Part shown: in pieces, positions 25,304-33,537 of the stretch | Numbering within the stretch: position 1 is the stretch's first letter | Layout: every line of letters starts with the position of its first letter | Source of the DNA: Bacillota bacterium | GTDB lineage: Bacteria; Bacillota; Syntrophomonadia; Syntrophomonadales; Syntrophomonadaceae | Assembly: GCA_023395515.1 (NCBI GenBank) | Contig: JAEWZB010000035.1 | Location: 1 to 41,610 of the forward strand | Length of the DNA: 41,610 nt | Reading direction: 5' to 3' | Notes under the pieces: generated by a model | The model's database searches: none | Seen by the model: the letters and a program-made list of their open reading frames with translations, nothing else | What the model was told of the DNA's origin: nothing | Program-made: the position numbers and the translations under genes

Positions 25304-27441
25304 ATTTTCACCTCCGAAAGTCCCGCGGCAACCCGGTTCCACTCAAACATAAGCAAAGGAAAAGCGGCTTTTGCATAAGCATCGTCATGCTGGCGCAAGC
25401 GTTTTTCCATCTCAGCAGCCAGTTCCGATAGTTCCACCGCACCAACAGCCCGGGCTTTGCTTTTCAGCGAATGTACGGAATAGGTCAAATTGCTAAAATC
25501 TTGGGCCGCAAAAAGTTCATCTAATTCTGCTTTACCCTCAGCAAAATATTCGGTAAAAATAGCGGTTAAAACTTTATATTGGGCTAAATCTCCGCTAACG
25601 TATTTCAGTCCCTCATCTAAAGAAATATCGTAACTTGACAATTTTTTACGCAGGTTTTCAACATTTTTCGTGTTTGCCCCAGTATTTTGGGGGTTTAGTT
25701 GCACCACCTCCGGGGGCAGAAGTTTTATAATAACCTCCTCCAATTCCCTCCAGATAACGGGCTTAGAGAGATAGGCAGCAAAGCCTGATGCTAAAAACAT
25801 TTCCCGGGCTCCGGTCACAGCGTTGGCCGTCAGAGCGACAGCATGAGTGTCTGTATCGCTTTCACGCAACCTTTTTAATGTTTCTATACCGTCCAGGTCA
25901 GGCATCATGTAATCCATAAAGATGATATTGTACCGTTTTCTCTTAACTGCCAGCAAACATTCATTGCCGCTGGCCGCGGTATCTATTTGCAGCAAGCTGC
26001 GTTTAAGCAGTGATTTTATAACCTCCAGATTTTCCTTATTATCATCAACCACTAAAATACTTCCTGTCGGTGCTATAAAGCTGCTTTCGCTTGATTTGGC
26101 TGCGCTTGGTACAGATTCCTTGTCGCCAATCGGTGTGCTGTCCTCAATTCTTTGCGGTATCTCAATTGTAAAAGTACTGCCAACTCCCAAAACGCTGTCC
26201 ACATAGATCTTTCCTTGCATAAGCTCGGTGAGTTCTTTGGCAATGGCCAGCCCCAGCCCGGTACCCTCGATATTGCGATGGGAGGGAAGATCTATCCGGG
26301 TGAAAGCCTCAAATAGATATTCCAGATTATTCTTATCAATGCCAATGCCCGTATCTTTCACCATTATGCATAATATCATCTGACCATCTACAATTTTTTG
26401 ACTAAAATTAAGCGTAACCGAGCCATTTTTAGTATATTTCACCGCATTGGAAAGAAAATTTACTACCACTTGCTTTATATGAATAAAGTCTCCGTACAAT
26501 ACTGATGGCAAGTATTTGTCCGTTTCAGTTAAGAACATTATACCGTGCTTGGCCGCACGTTCATGCCCAATCATGGCCAGGTCGGAGATAAGTTCGGAGG
26601 TTTTATAACTTTCCTCCATCAGTTCTAATTTGCCGGATTCGATTTTAGATACATCAAGTATATTATTGATAAGGGTTAAGAGGGTTTTTCCAGCGTTTTG
26701 AATATTAGCAGCATAACCGGCAATTAACCTCGGCTCGCTTTCACGTAAAATCATTTCGTTCATACCTAAAATGACATTTATAGGGGTTCTGATTTCATGG
26801 CTCATGTTAGCTAAAAATGTGGTCTTAACTTGACTTAACGCCAATGCTTCTTCTTTAGCTTGTTCAAGTTCACGTTGCTGCGCACTATACATATGGAAAT
26901 GAAGATGCATGGTAATTCCCAGCGCTACACTAACAACTACAAAAGCCATGATAACATCAAGCAAAATGTCCAACTCGGACTGAAAAAAAGTTATCCTGTG
27001 AGGGTTCAAATAGGCAAAAATACATATTGCCACATAAATAATCATTTCCAACACCGACATGATAAGGGCAATCTTACCTTCTAACATGAAAACCGTAAAC
27101 ATCACCGCAAATACAAAAAAAGACGGCATTCCGCTATGATAGCCGCCGGAAGTGAAAAATATGGCGGGGAATAATAAGATAAATACCGCGATAATAGTAA
27201 TTAAATAACAGAGTTGATATTTTCCGGTTCGATAGGAATAGGCCAGCAAGCTATAAGATAATACGGCTATAAATAAATTTAACCAAAAGGTTCCCCTGCC
27301 CACCTGGGTAAGAATCGCACTAACAGCCATAAGAATGCTGATAATTATACCCGTTATGGCCAGTACGTTAAACAGACGTACCCGTAAATCAAGATGACTG
27401 CCCAAAAACCTCTTTCCCACCAATAAAAATATTTGTTTCAT
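25300..27441 (-). CDS. Hybrid sensor histidine kinase (TM sensor, HisKA, HATPase, REC, HPt)
   Basis: The first gene of the phosphorelay cluster, 713 residues. About six transmembrane helices lie in 24-185, then a short coiled coil. HisKA has His215 in ANMSHEIRTPINVILGMNE. HATPase has FLSNAVKYTKNG, VKDTGIGIDKNNLEYLFEAF and IEGTGLGLAIAKEL. The receiver has Asp510 in IIFMDYMMPDLDG. HPt has His657 in SVHSLKSKARAVGAVELSELA. It has the same domain order as the kinase at 20790 but a different membrane region, so the two may sense different signals and feed the same regulators. A TGn-TATAAT promoter lies about 40 bases upstream. Confidence 0.93.
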   Translation of the reverse strand: MKQIFLLVGKRFLGSHLDLRVRLFNVLAITGIIISILMAVSAILTQVGRGTFWLNLFIAVLSYSLLAYSYRTGKYQLCYLITIIAVFILLFPAIFFTSGGYHSGMPSFFVFAVMFTVFMLEGKIALIMSVLEMIIYVAICIFAYLNPHRITFFQSELDILLDVIMAFVVVSVALGITMHLHFHMYSAQQRELEQAKEEALALSQVKTTFLANMSHEIRTPINVILGMNEMILRESEPRLIAGYAANIQNAGKTLLTLINNILDVSKIESGKLELMEESYKTSELISDLAMIGHERAAKHGIMFLTETDKYLPSVLYGDFIHIKQVVVNFLSNAVKYTKNGSVTLNFSQKIVDGQMILCIMVKDTGIGIDKNNLEYLFEAFTRIDLPSHRNIEGTGLGLAIAKELTELMQGKIYVDSVLGVGSTFTIEIPQRIEDSTPIGDKESVPSAAKSSESSFIAPTGSILVVDDNKENLEVIKSLLKRSLLQIDTAASGNECLLAVKRKRYNIIFMDYMMPDLDGIETLKRLRESDTDTHAVALTANAVTGAREMFLASGFAAYLSKPVIWRELEEVIIKLLPPEVVQLNPQNTGANTKNVENLRKKLSSYDISLDEGLKYVSGDLAQYKVLTAIFTEYFAEGKAELDELFAAQDFSNLTYSVHSLKSKARAVGAVELSELAAEMEKRLRQHDDAYAKAAFPLLMFEWNRVAAGLSEVKI

Positions 27442-27475
27442 ATATCACTCCAACCAACAAACTTTCTCTTCAGAA

Positions 27476-27507
27476 ATATTATATCAACATCAAACTTGGA
27501 AAAAAAA
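27476..27507 (-). promoter_or_regulatory. Extended -10 promoter of the phosphorelay cluster, copy 1 of a duplicated element
   Basis: On the minus strand, TGATATAAT (27486-27478) is a perfect extended -10. It sits inside a 32-base element that recurs with 28 identities at 30799-30830. Identity extends well beyond the promoter hexamer, to an eight-base T-run on the minus strand, where a -35 would lie. The expected start is about 30 bases before the kinase ATG at 27441. Confidence 0.65.
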
Positions 27508-27533
27508 GACTCTGTGAGTTACCTCTTAGGCCC

Positions 27534-28460
27534 TTAGACTTCTTTTACATTAAAAATTCTATGTATTAAAGAAGCTCCAAAATTTGATATTACTAACCCT
27601 ATAAGTATTATCATACAGCCTAACCATTGCATTCTTGCCAGCTGTTCTCCCAGAACAATCTGGGCTGTAATAAGTCCGGTCACAGGTACCAGCAGGGATA
27701 ATGGGGCTACTTTACCAGCCGGATATTTGGCCAGCAAGGTACTCCAGATATAAAAGCCGAATAAGGTGGCAGCAAAAGCCAGGTAAAGCACCGCTAACAT
27801 AGACACGGTATTCATGTTAATTACTGCATGTAATAATGTTTTCGGGGTATCCAGCATCATAGCAAAAGCCAAAAGAGGCAGTGGTGGAACCAGACTTGAC
27901 CATACTACCAAACTCAACATATTAAGTTTTTCTCCACGGGCGGTACTGTGTCGGTCAGCGTACCTAACTACTATATTGGAAAGCCCCCAAAAAGCAGCTC
28001 CCAGAATGGTTAATAAAAACGGGGCCAAAGAAATTGGGGAGATTGCTCCATGGCTGCCCATATTTGCGCCTATAAAGTAAAGGCCCAGAGCAGCCACGGC
28101 TAAACCTAGCATCTGATTCCTTTTTATTGATTCTTTTAAAAGTAGGGCCGCCAACAAAAGGGTGAAGAAAGCTTGGCATTGAAGAACAACGGAAGCAACA
28201 CCAGCCGGCATTCCTATATGCATGGCATAGAACAGACAAGCAAATTGCCCCACCCCAACCGTCATTCCATACCCGACAATATAACGCCATGCTACTTTAG
28301 GAGGTTTTATAAAAAGGATTGCCGGTATAGCCGCCAAGGTATATCTTAAAGCAGCCAACAGCATAGGCGGTATCCCATCAAGGCCTAATTTAATTACGGT
28401 GAAATTTGCTCCCCATACGGTTACAACTAATAAAGCCAGGGCTAGATCGCGCCTATTCAT
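27534..28460 (-). CDS. EamA/DMT-family transporter (drug/metabolite exporter)
   Basis: A 308-residue inner-membrane protein with ten predicted helices in two EamA repeats. The N-terminal RRDLALALLVVTVWGANFTV and the second-repeat GAAFWGLSNIVVRYAD are typical of this superfamily, as is the GEQLARMQWLGCMIILIGLV end. It likely exports an amino acid or small metabolite; the substrate cannot be predicted. It starts at ATG 28460 with GGGAGAAGG upstream. It lies upstream of the phosphorelay cluster on the same strand with about 90 bases between and a promoter for the latter, so it is probably a separate unit. Confidence 0.9.
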   Translation of the reverse strand: MNRRDLALALLVVTVWGANFTVIKLGLDGIPPMLLAALRYTLAAIPAILFIKPPKVAWRYIVGYGMTVGVGQFACLFYAMHIGMPAGVASVVLQCQAFFTLLLAALLLKESIKRNQMLGLAVAALGLYFIGANMGSHGAISPISLAPFLLTILGAAFWGLSNIVVRYADRHSTARGEKLNMLSLVVWSSLVPPLPLLAFAMMLDTPKTLLHAVINMNTVSMLAVLYLAFAATLFGFYIWSTLLAKYPAGKVAPLSLLVPVTGLITAQIVLGEQLARMQWLGCMIILIGLVISNFGASLIHRIFNVKEV

Positions 28461-28830
28461 AAATATAAATTCCTTCTCCCTATTCTTTTAATAACCTTTG
28501 CTCTTTCCATTATCTTCTTTATATTTACCCTAATAATATCGCAAAATTTCTCCTTTTTATCAATAGACCTCCTAGTGGTTTAATGTATTCTATCTTATAC
28601 AAACCCATATATTTTTTGAAAACAAAAGACGTGAAAGTCGTTGTAACTCTCACGCCTGAAATTCAACTCCATAAATTCGGATTTTTCAATATATCCAACC
28701 GGCTAGGACTTCCTACCGTTCCAGCATCTTCTTTAAGTATCCCTCATTTAGTAAATGCAGGGTTTCAAATTTACCGCCGTAAAATACGGCCCAGTTATTT
28801 GCTTAATGTCAGCTTACTACCAACCGAAAA
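28461..28830. other. Intergenic region with possible decayed coding remnant
   Basis: 370 bases with no convincing gene. On the minus strand a short open stretch at about 28716-28803, with no start codon, ends at TAG and reads WAVFYGGKFETLHLLNEGYL then KKMLER. This looks like the C-terminus of a lost gene. An 83-codon plus-strand frame (28583-28834) has no ribosome site. A partial hairpin GTGAAAGTC...ACTCTCAC (28631-28654) lies in the same area. The EamA promoter should be in 28461-28560. Confidence 0.4.
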
Positions 28831-29196
28831 TTAAACTCTTTTACTGATTTCATCTGTTATCTGTGATTTGGAGAGGTTCATGGCTTTTATCATGGTTTGC
28901 CAGCGGGTGTGATGGGAGCTACCTTCCGTAAATTTCAGTTGGGCTTTTTCACACTTGCTGATAATGGAGGATAGCGGCGGCAGCGCTTTCCCTAAATCTT
29001 CCTTCGTATATTCGGCCGCATTTTCATCTTTAAGCAAGGATTCTGCAATATATAATGCCTGCAGTCTGTTCTGCAGAAGGGTATGCTGGGAGGTCCCCGC
29101 CGCAAATTTAGGCTGCATTTTTTCACATCTGCTGATAACAGAAGCAACCACTCGTAAAGCCTCTTGCAATTCTTCCCTGGTGCAATTGTCCATCAT
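28831..29196 (-). CDS. Small hypothetical protein made of two internal repeats
   Basis: A soluble helical protein of 121 residues (or 120 from the second ATG) and unknown function. Two repeats of about 50 residues align. Repeat 1 (8-60) is LQEALRVVASVISRCEKMQ... GTSQHTLLQNRLQAL, and repeat 2 (67-118) is LGKALPPLSSIISKCEKAQ... GSSHHTRWQTMIKAM. The shared motif is (S/A)xI(I/V)S(R/K)CEKxQxKFxxG(T/S)SxHT. GGAGG stands five bases before ATG 29196. Similar small proteins occur in other Clostridia as uncharacterised genes. It follows an Imm5-like fragment, so it may have lost or replaced a partner. Confidence 0.75.
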   Translation of the reverse strand: MMDNCTREELQEALRVVASVISRCEKMQPKFAAGTSQHTLLQNRLQALYIAESLLKDENAAEYTKEDLGKALPPLSSIISKCEKAQLKFTEGSSHHTRWQTMIKAMNLSKSQITDEISKRV

Positions 29197-29211
29197 GGCT
29201 TCCTCCGCTCT

Positions 29212-29286
29212 TTATTTATCCTTGCTCCGGGTTTCAATTAATTTCATAAGTGACTGAATATAGGGCGCCTCCCAGTCCTTTAACAT
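29212..29286 (-). pseudogene. N-terminal fragment of an Imm5-like (putative immunity) protein
   Basis: ATG 29286 opens a 24-codon frame reading MLKDWEAPYIQSLMKLIETR followed by SKDK and TAA. This closely resembles the N-terminus of a family of putative immunity-type proteins (Imm5-like), which are normally over 150 residues. Nothing downstream continues it in another frame; the 121-residue gene begins 16 bases later. It is probably a truncated relic. There is no good ribosome binding site, and it lies 30 bases after the DUF1905 gene. Confidence 0.5.
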
Positions 29287-29316
29287 TTTTCTTGTTTTTG
29301 GCCTAGTTGCCCTCCA

Positions 29317-30024
29317 TCAGTGGTAATTCTCCGTTTCATAACACCATTTCGCCATCTCCGCAATCAACAGCAGCGGGAGTGGTTTTTCATACGGAAACTG
29401 TACCGCACCTTTGCTGGTCTTGTATCCCTTGAAACGGTCCGCAAAATGTATCATAGCTTCTGCGCCGGGATAAATTCCGAGGTGCTTTTTAAAGGCTGCA
29501 AAATGAATAATGTTATGCTTATTCCAGAAAGTCGGCATACTCCACGAAATACGCTCCTGTGCATCGGGCAGGACAGCACGGATGGTATCCCGCACCTGCT
29601 GCAAAAACGGCTGGATATTTTCTGGTTGCAGGGCGATATATTGGTCAATGGTTTTCGGAGCTTCGCCGCAATAATGGCTTTGATTAATATTGTTGAAATT
29701 CCGCCCGCATTTTGGGCATTGCCACTCAGTATGTTCTGCCCCTCTCTCCACAATCGTAACTTTTATACTGTCACCCGGCTGCTTGCCAATTTTAGTGCGA
29801 ATGTCTTTTCGTAATCCTATAATGTAACACACCGAACCGTCAGGGTTCTTTACGCCCATGTTCACAATGCTCCCGTCATAAGGCTCTGAGTCAAAAGTGG
29901 CATGGACTTTTACTCTGCCTTTACCGAACTCTTCCTTCACATCATAAGGAAATTCGATATAGGTGCCGTCTAAGTCGGGAACTTTTTTAATAACTGCTTC
30001 AAATTCATATTTCTTCTGATTCAT
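29317..30024 (-). CDS. DUF1905 - zinc ribbon - DUF1801 fusion protein
   Basis: A soluble protein of 235 residues. The N-terminal DUF1905 beta-barrel (about 3-95) has DLDGTYIEFPYDVKEEFGKG and GLRKDIRTKIGKQPGD. A small zinc-ribbon-like part is CPKCGRNFNNINQSHYCG (about 102-119). The C-terminal DUF1801/YdhG domain (about 125-230) has WSMPTFWNKHNIIHFAAFKK and HLGIYPGAEAMIHF. The function is unknown; relatives are common as single small proteins, and this joins two with a metal-binding linker. ATG 30024 is the only sensible start. It has no clear operon partner. Confidence 0.85.
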   Translation of the reverse strand: MNQKKYEFEAVIKKVPDLDGTYIEFPYDVKEEFGKGRVKVHATFDSEPYDGSIVNMGVKNPDGSVCYIIGLRKDIRTKIGKQPGDSIKVTIVERGAEHTEWQCPKCGRNFNNINQSHYCGEAPKTIDQYIALQPENIQPFLQQVRDTIRAVLPDAQERISWSMPTFWNKHNIIHFAAFKKHLGIYPGAEAMIHFADRFKGYKTSKGAVQFPYEKPLPLLLIAEMAKWCYETENYH

Positions 30025-30141
30025 ATATAACTTTATGTGACATACACATTATAAAATCTTGTGTACCCACATGCCTCCTCTATTTCGATTAACTTACCCG
30101 CATAAGATAGCCCACAGAAATTTAACCAGAATAGTATAAAA

Positions 30142-30507
30142 TTATACCCTGCTCAACTTCTCCATAGCCTCTGTTTCGGAAGCTACAAAGAAAATATCTC
30201 TTCCCTTATTGCTTTCATATATAAAATCTTGCAGAGGCCGGCTTGTATAGCCTGAAAAGTCACCCACAATCGCCAGCTTGAATTGGTAATTGATAAATTT
30301 CTGCAGAATTTCACCGGCCACTCCGGTACTTAAAACGAAGAAATTTTCACTAACCGCTTCTTTGTTTATTATAATGGAATGGCTTCCGGTTTCATAATTT
30401 ACCGACATCATGAAGTCCAGTGCAGATTGTACATCTGCTATACAAACCTTATCACTGTTAACAATGGCTATTTCGTTATCGTTCACCGTAATTTTCTTTA
30501 TATTCAT
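30142..30507 (-). CDS. DUF4180 family protein
   Basis: A soluble alpha/beta protein of 121 residues. It has the family pattern VCIADVQSALDFMMSVNYET, IIINKEAVSENFFVLSTGVA, GEILQKFINYQFKLAIVGDF and FIYESNKGRDIFFV. It probably has a STAS-like fold; no enzymatic residues are evident and the function is unknown. ATG 30507 has AAGGAGAG eight bases upstream. It lies 67 bases after an MBL-fold fragment on the same strand and may be read from the promoter at about 30800. Confidence 0.85.
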   Translation of the reverse strand: MNIKKITVNDNEIAIVNSDKVCIADVQSALDFMMSVNYETGSHSIIINKEAVSENFFVLSTGVAGEILQKFINYQFKLAIVGDFSGYTSRPLQDFIYESNKGRDIFFVASETEAMEKLSRV

Positions 30508-30574
30508 AAATGAAAGTTTCTCTCCTTACACTGTTAATTTATATAGACATTCCTATGCTATCCGTAGCCCGGTA

Positions 30575-30730
30575 TTAGTATTCCCGGTAATAAACACCGC
30601 CATGATAGCAATAATAAGTCCGGGCTTTCATGTCCAATAATTTCTCCCTGGATTTTGTTGCCTCCTCCATATCCAACGTGAACTGCGGATTCGCGATAAC
30701 CGGTATGCCTCCTTCCAAGGCCATGGCATT
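30575..30730 (-). pseudogene. C-terminal remnant of an MBL-fold hydrolase
   Basis: The frame reads EGGIPVIANPQFTLDMEEAT then KSREKLLDMKARTYYCYHGG and VYYREY. This matches the C-terminal metal-binding end (CYHGG) of small MBL-fold hydrolases of about 250 residues. The first roughly 200 residues, with the HxHxDH motif, are absent. The sequence upstream (to 30775) is open but does not resemble the family. It is a deletion relic, not a working enzyme. It lies between the duplicated promoter element and the DUF4180 gene. Confidence 0.6.
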
Positions 30731-30798
30731 ACTAGTTGGAGTAGAACCAACGCCTTTCTTCACCCTTGCATCCAACCCGCTAAATTAGCTTTGCACAG

Positions 30799-30830
30799 AT
30801 ATTATATCAACATTAAGCTACGAAAAAAAA
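30799..30830 (-). promoter_or_regulatory. Extended -10 promoter, copy 2 of the duplicated element
   Basis: It carries the same 32-base element as 27476-27507 (28 of 32 identical), with TGATATAAT on the minus strand (30809-30801). It would drive the MBL remnant and perhaps DUF4180. Conservation outside the -10 suggests a shared regulator or a duplicated upstream region. Confidence 0.6.
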
Positions 30831-30840
30831 CTATGGGAAT

Positions 30841-30879
30841 AAAAAAATGGCCCACCGCACTAATTTAGAATCGGTGAGC
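30841..30879 (-). terminator. Rho-independent terminator of the ABC transporter operon
   Basis: On the minus strand, GCTCACCG (30879-30872) pairs with CGGTGGGC (30857-30850) with one wobble pair, then CA and a run of seven T (30847-30841). It lies 28 bases past the stop codon of the ATPase gene, exactly where the operon should end. Confidence 0.85.
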
Positions 30880-30906
30880 AATATTAAATAAAAAACCATC
30901 CTCTGT

Positions 30907-32601
30907 TTACATCGTTGTCCCTTGCAGCAGCATTTGGGTATAGACATTTTCCGGACGGTGCAAAATCTTGTTGGCCGAACCGTACTCGACCATTTCCCCC
31001 TGACACATTACATAAACCTTATCGGATATTTTTCGCGCCAAAGCAATATCATGAGTTATATATAACATGGAAAATCCGCGCAGGTTTTGCAAGCCTTTAA
31101 GCAGGCGCAGCAAATTAGCGGCACTGGAAGGATCAAGCATGGAACTTATTTCATCGGCAATCATAAGCTTCGGGTTCATAACCAAAGCCCGGGCAATAGC
31201 CACTCTTTGGCGTTGGCCGCCACTCAAGGCATATCCGCGGCGTTTTAAAAAAGTATCATCATAAGGCAATTGTACTTGTTCCAACGCGGTTTTAACTTCA
31301 ATAAGCCTCTCCGCTTTAATTCCCTTTTTTATAATATCAAGTGGTTCCTGTACGATTTCTAAAATAGTTAAATTTTCATTAGTAGCAGAAAGCGGATCTT
31401 GAAATACTATTTGAATACCTTCGGTTTTGGCTGTTTCACTATTACCTGATATCCTGCGTCCTTCAAAAAGCACTTCCCCCTCATCAGCAGGCATAATGCC
31501 GCTAAGTATTCCGGCCAAAGTAGTTTTACCGGAGCCTGATTGTCCGATAAGTGCCACCACTTCCCCGGACTTAATTTCCATATGACAGTTTCGGCAAGCT
31601 CTTATTTTACGGTTTTTCTCATAATAGGTCTTTTGAATATTTGTGCCGGATAAAAGGTTTACAATTCCACCCCGCAGACAGGCAACCGACCTTCCTTCTG
31701 CCACGTCTTCCAAAACCGGATGCTCTTCCAGGCAAACTTTAATTCTTTGATTGCAACGGCTGTAGAAAGGACATTGATCTTCTTCGGTAATATGAATTTC
31801 TCCCGGTATTCCCCACATATCCCGGTAAGGGTGGATAGAAGGCGAGGAATATAAAAGCCCCCGGGTATAGGGATGCAGCGGATTATGCAAAAGCATCTCA
31901 GTTGCTCCTGCTTCCAGCACATTACCCGTATACATGACTAAAATACGGGAGGTTAATGCGGCAATAACCGGAAGCTCGTGAGATATTACCAGCATCGAAA
32001 AGCCTTTTTCCTTCCTCAGCCGGATTAATAACCTTATAATCTCCTGCTTTGATACAGAATCCAAGGCCATAGTGGGTTCATCTACGATTAACACCTCCGG
32101 GTCACAAGATAAGGCCATAGCAATCAAAACCTTTTGCCGCATACCACCTGAAAGCTGATGGGGATATGCTTTACACCAACTTGTTTCCAAACCAACCATA
32201 GCGAAAAGGCTTGCGGCTTTTACTACAGCCTCTTTTTGGCTAAGTTTAGTATGTTTTACGATACATTCCGTAATTTGCTCTCCGACGGACATTAAAGGAT
32301 TTAAAACCTCCAGGCTGTTTTGAAAAGCAATAGCAATACGGCTCCATCTATAAATATCCCGCTCCGGTTCGGACAGGGATAAAAGCTCCTCTCCTTTAAA
32401 ACGAATACTCCCGCTGCTGTAAGCCCGGGCCTCCAAAAGGCCCATAATCGACATCGCCAAAGTTGATTTGCCACTCCCTGATTCTCCAATAATTCCGACA
32501 CTCTCTCCGGCTTTTAGAGAAAAACTTACGTTATGTACGGCATTAATAGTAGCATCTTGACGGTAACGAACATACAGATTTTCAACTTCCAAAACCGACA
32601 T
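30907..32601 (-). CDS. Fused double ATPase of a peptide/nickel-type ABC importer (DppD-DppF type)
   Basis: 564 residues containing both nucleotide-binding domains of an Opp/Dpp/Nik-type importer. Domain 1 (about 1-250) has Walker A GIIGESGSGKSTLA, signature LSGGMRQKV and Walker B VLIVDEPTMALD. The oligopeptide-type Cys motif follows (CPFYSRCNQRIKVCLEEHP). Domain 2 (about 312-560) has Walker A ALIGQSGSGKTTLA, LSGGQRQRVAIARAL and LMIADEISSMLD. In most systems these are separate genes, so this is a fusion. It starts at ATG 32601, 30 bases after the permease. It is the last gene of the operon, followed by a terminator. Confidence 0.93.
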   Translation of the reverse strand: MSVLEVENLYVRYRQDATINAVHNVSFSLKAGESVGIIGESGSGKSTLAMSIMGLLEARAYSSGSIRFKGEELLSLSEPERDIYRWSRIAIAFQNSLEVLNPLMSVGEQITECIVKHTKLSQKEAVVKAASLFAMVGLETSWCKAYPHQLSGGMRQKVLIAMALSCDPEVLIVDEPTMALDSVSKQEIIRLLIRLRKEKGFSMLVISHELPVIAALTSRILVMYTGNVLEAGATEMLLHNPLHPYTRGLLYSSPSIHPYRDMWGIPGEIHITEEDQCPFYSRCNQRIKVCLEEHPVLEDVAEGRSVACLRGGIVNLLSGTNIQKTYYEKNRKIRACRNCHMEIKSGEVVALIGQSGSGKTTLAGILSGIMPADEGEVLFEGRRISGNSETAKTEGIQIVFQDPLSATNENLTILEIVQEPLDIIKKGIKAERLIEVKTALEQVQLPYDDTFLKRRGYALSGGQRQRVAIARALVMNPKLMIADEISSMLDPSSAANLLRLLKGLQNLRGFSMLYITHDIALARKISDKVYVMCQGEMVEYGSANKILHRPENVYTQMLLQGTTM

Positions 32602-32631
32602 AATAAACGACCCAACTCCTTGGATTATTTT

Positions 32632-33537
32632 TTATCTTTTGGTATTAACTACCCTTTCTAAATCTCGACTAATAAACGCTATGGATACAACTAACAAGAC
32701 CAAAGCCGTTAAAGGGGCCATAATCCACCATTTCCAGAAATCCGTAAAATAAATTCCGGGAAAATTAATCGAGCGGTTTAAAATAACGCCCCAGCTTTTA
32801 GAAAGCGGATCACCCAAACCTAAAAAAGCAAGTCCGGCCTCGGCCACAATAGCATGACTTATTATGCGAATCATGCTCACCATCATAATCGGCAATATTC
32901 CGGGAATAAAATGCTTACCGGCTAAATGAAGAAAGCCGGCGCCATAACTTTTAGCCGCTAAAATATAAGTTTCATGGCGCATGGAAAGGATTTTGGCCCG
33001 GGCAGTTCGGGCCGGTCCCACCCATGAAATCAAAGCAATAACCAAAATAATATTGCTCAGACTGGAACCAAAAAAAGCTCCTAATACAATCATGAGGGGT
33101 AATTGGGGAATGGAGGCCATTACATCACATAAACCTGTAACCAAGCTGTCTACCAGACCTCCGTAATAGCCGGACATAATCCCCAATACACTGCCCCCAA
33201 ATCCTGCCAATATAGCGGAAGAAAATCCTACCAGCAAACTAATAGCTGCTCCATGACATATTTGGGCAAAAAGATCGATACCCAAATCATCCGTTCCCAA
33301 CCAGTGAGCAAAGCTGGGTGGCATAAGTGCAGTCCCGGCAGGTATCCGGTGTGCATCTCCTAAAAACCAAAAAGAAATCAGAGATAAACACAGTATAATA
33401 ACAATAACACCTATACCAATTTTTCCGTACCAGCTAAAAGCCTGGCGCCAGAAAGTATGGCACTTCCCTGATATTTTCGTCATCCCCAAGAAACACGGTT
33501 TCACTTTACATATAGATGTGTTAATATTTTGTTTCAT
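32632..33537 (-). CDS. ABC importer permease, DppC/NikC type
   Basis: A membrane permease of 301 residues with about six helices and a long N-terminal tail. The ABC-coupling EAA loop reads LAAKSYGAGFLHLAGKHFIP, and LGTDDLGIDLFAQICHGA is the typical DppC opening loop. The start codon directly follows the stop of the other permease, so translation is coupled. With the partner permease it forms the channel of the importer. The substrate class (peptide, nickel or metal chelate) cannot be fixed from this subunit. Confidence 0.92.
   Translation of the reverse strand: MKQNINTSICKVKPCFLGMTKISGKCHTFWRQAFSWYGKIGIGVIVIILCLSLISFWFLGDAHRIPAGTALMPPSFAHWLGTDDLGIDLFAQICHGAAISLLVGFSSAILAGFGGSVLGIMSGYYGGLVDSLVTGLCDVMASIPQLPLMIVLGAFFGSSLSNIILVIALISWVGPARTARAKILSMRHETYILAAKSYGAGFLHLAGKHFIPGILPIMMVSMIRIISHAIVAEAGLAFLGLGDPLSKSWGVILNRSINFPGIYFTDFWKWWIMAPLTALVLLVVSIAFISRDLERVVNTKR

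Noticed and set aside
29320..29814. Plus-strand 164-codon open frame
   Set aside because: It is fully opposite the DUF1905/DUF1801 gene, which has clear family motifs.
30720..30780. tRNA-like hairpin (GTTGG...CCAAC with GGTTCTACTCC)
   Set aside because: No acceptor stem, D arm or anticodon arm could be built around it.
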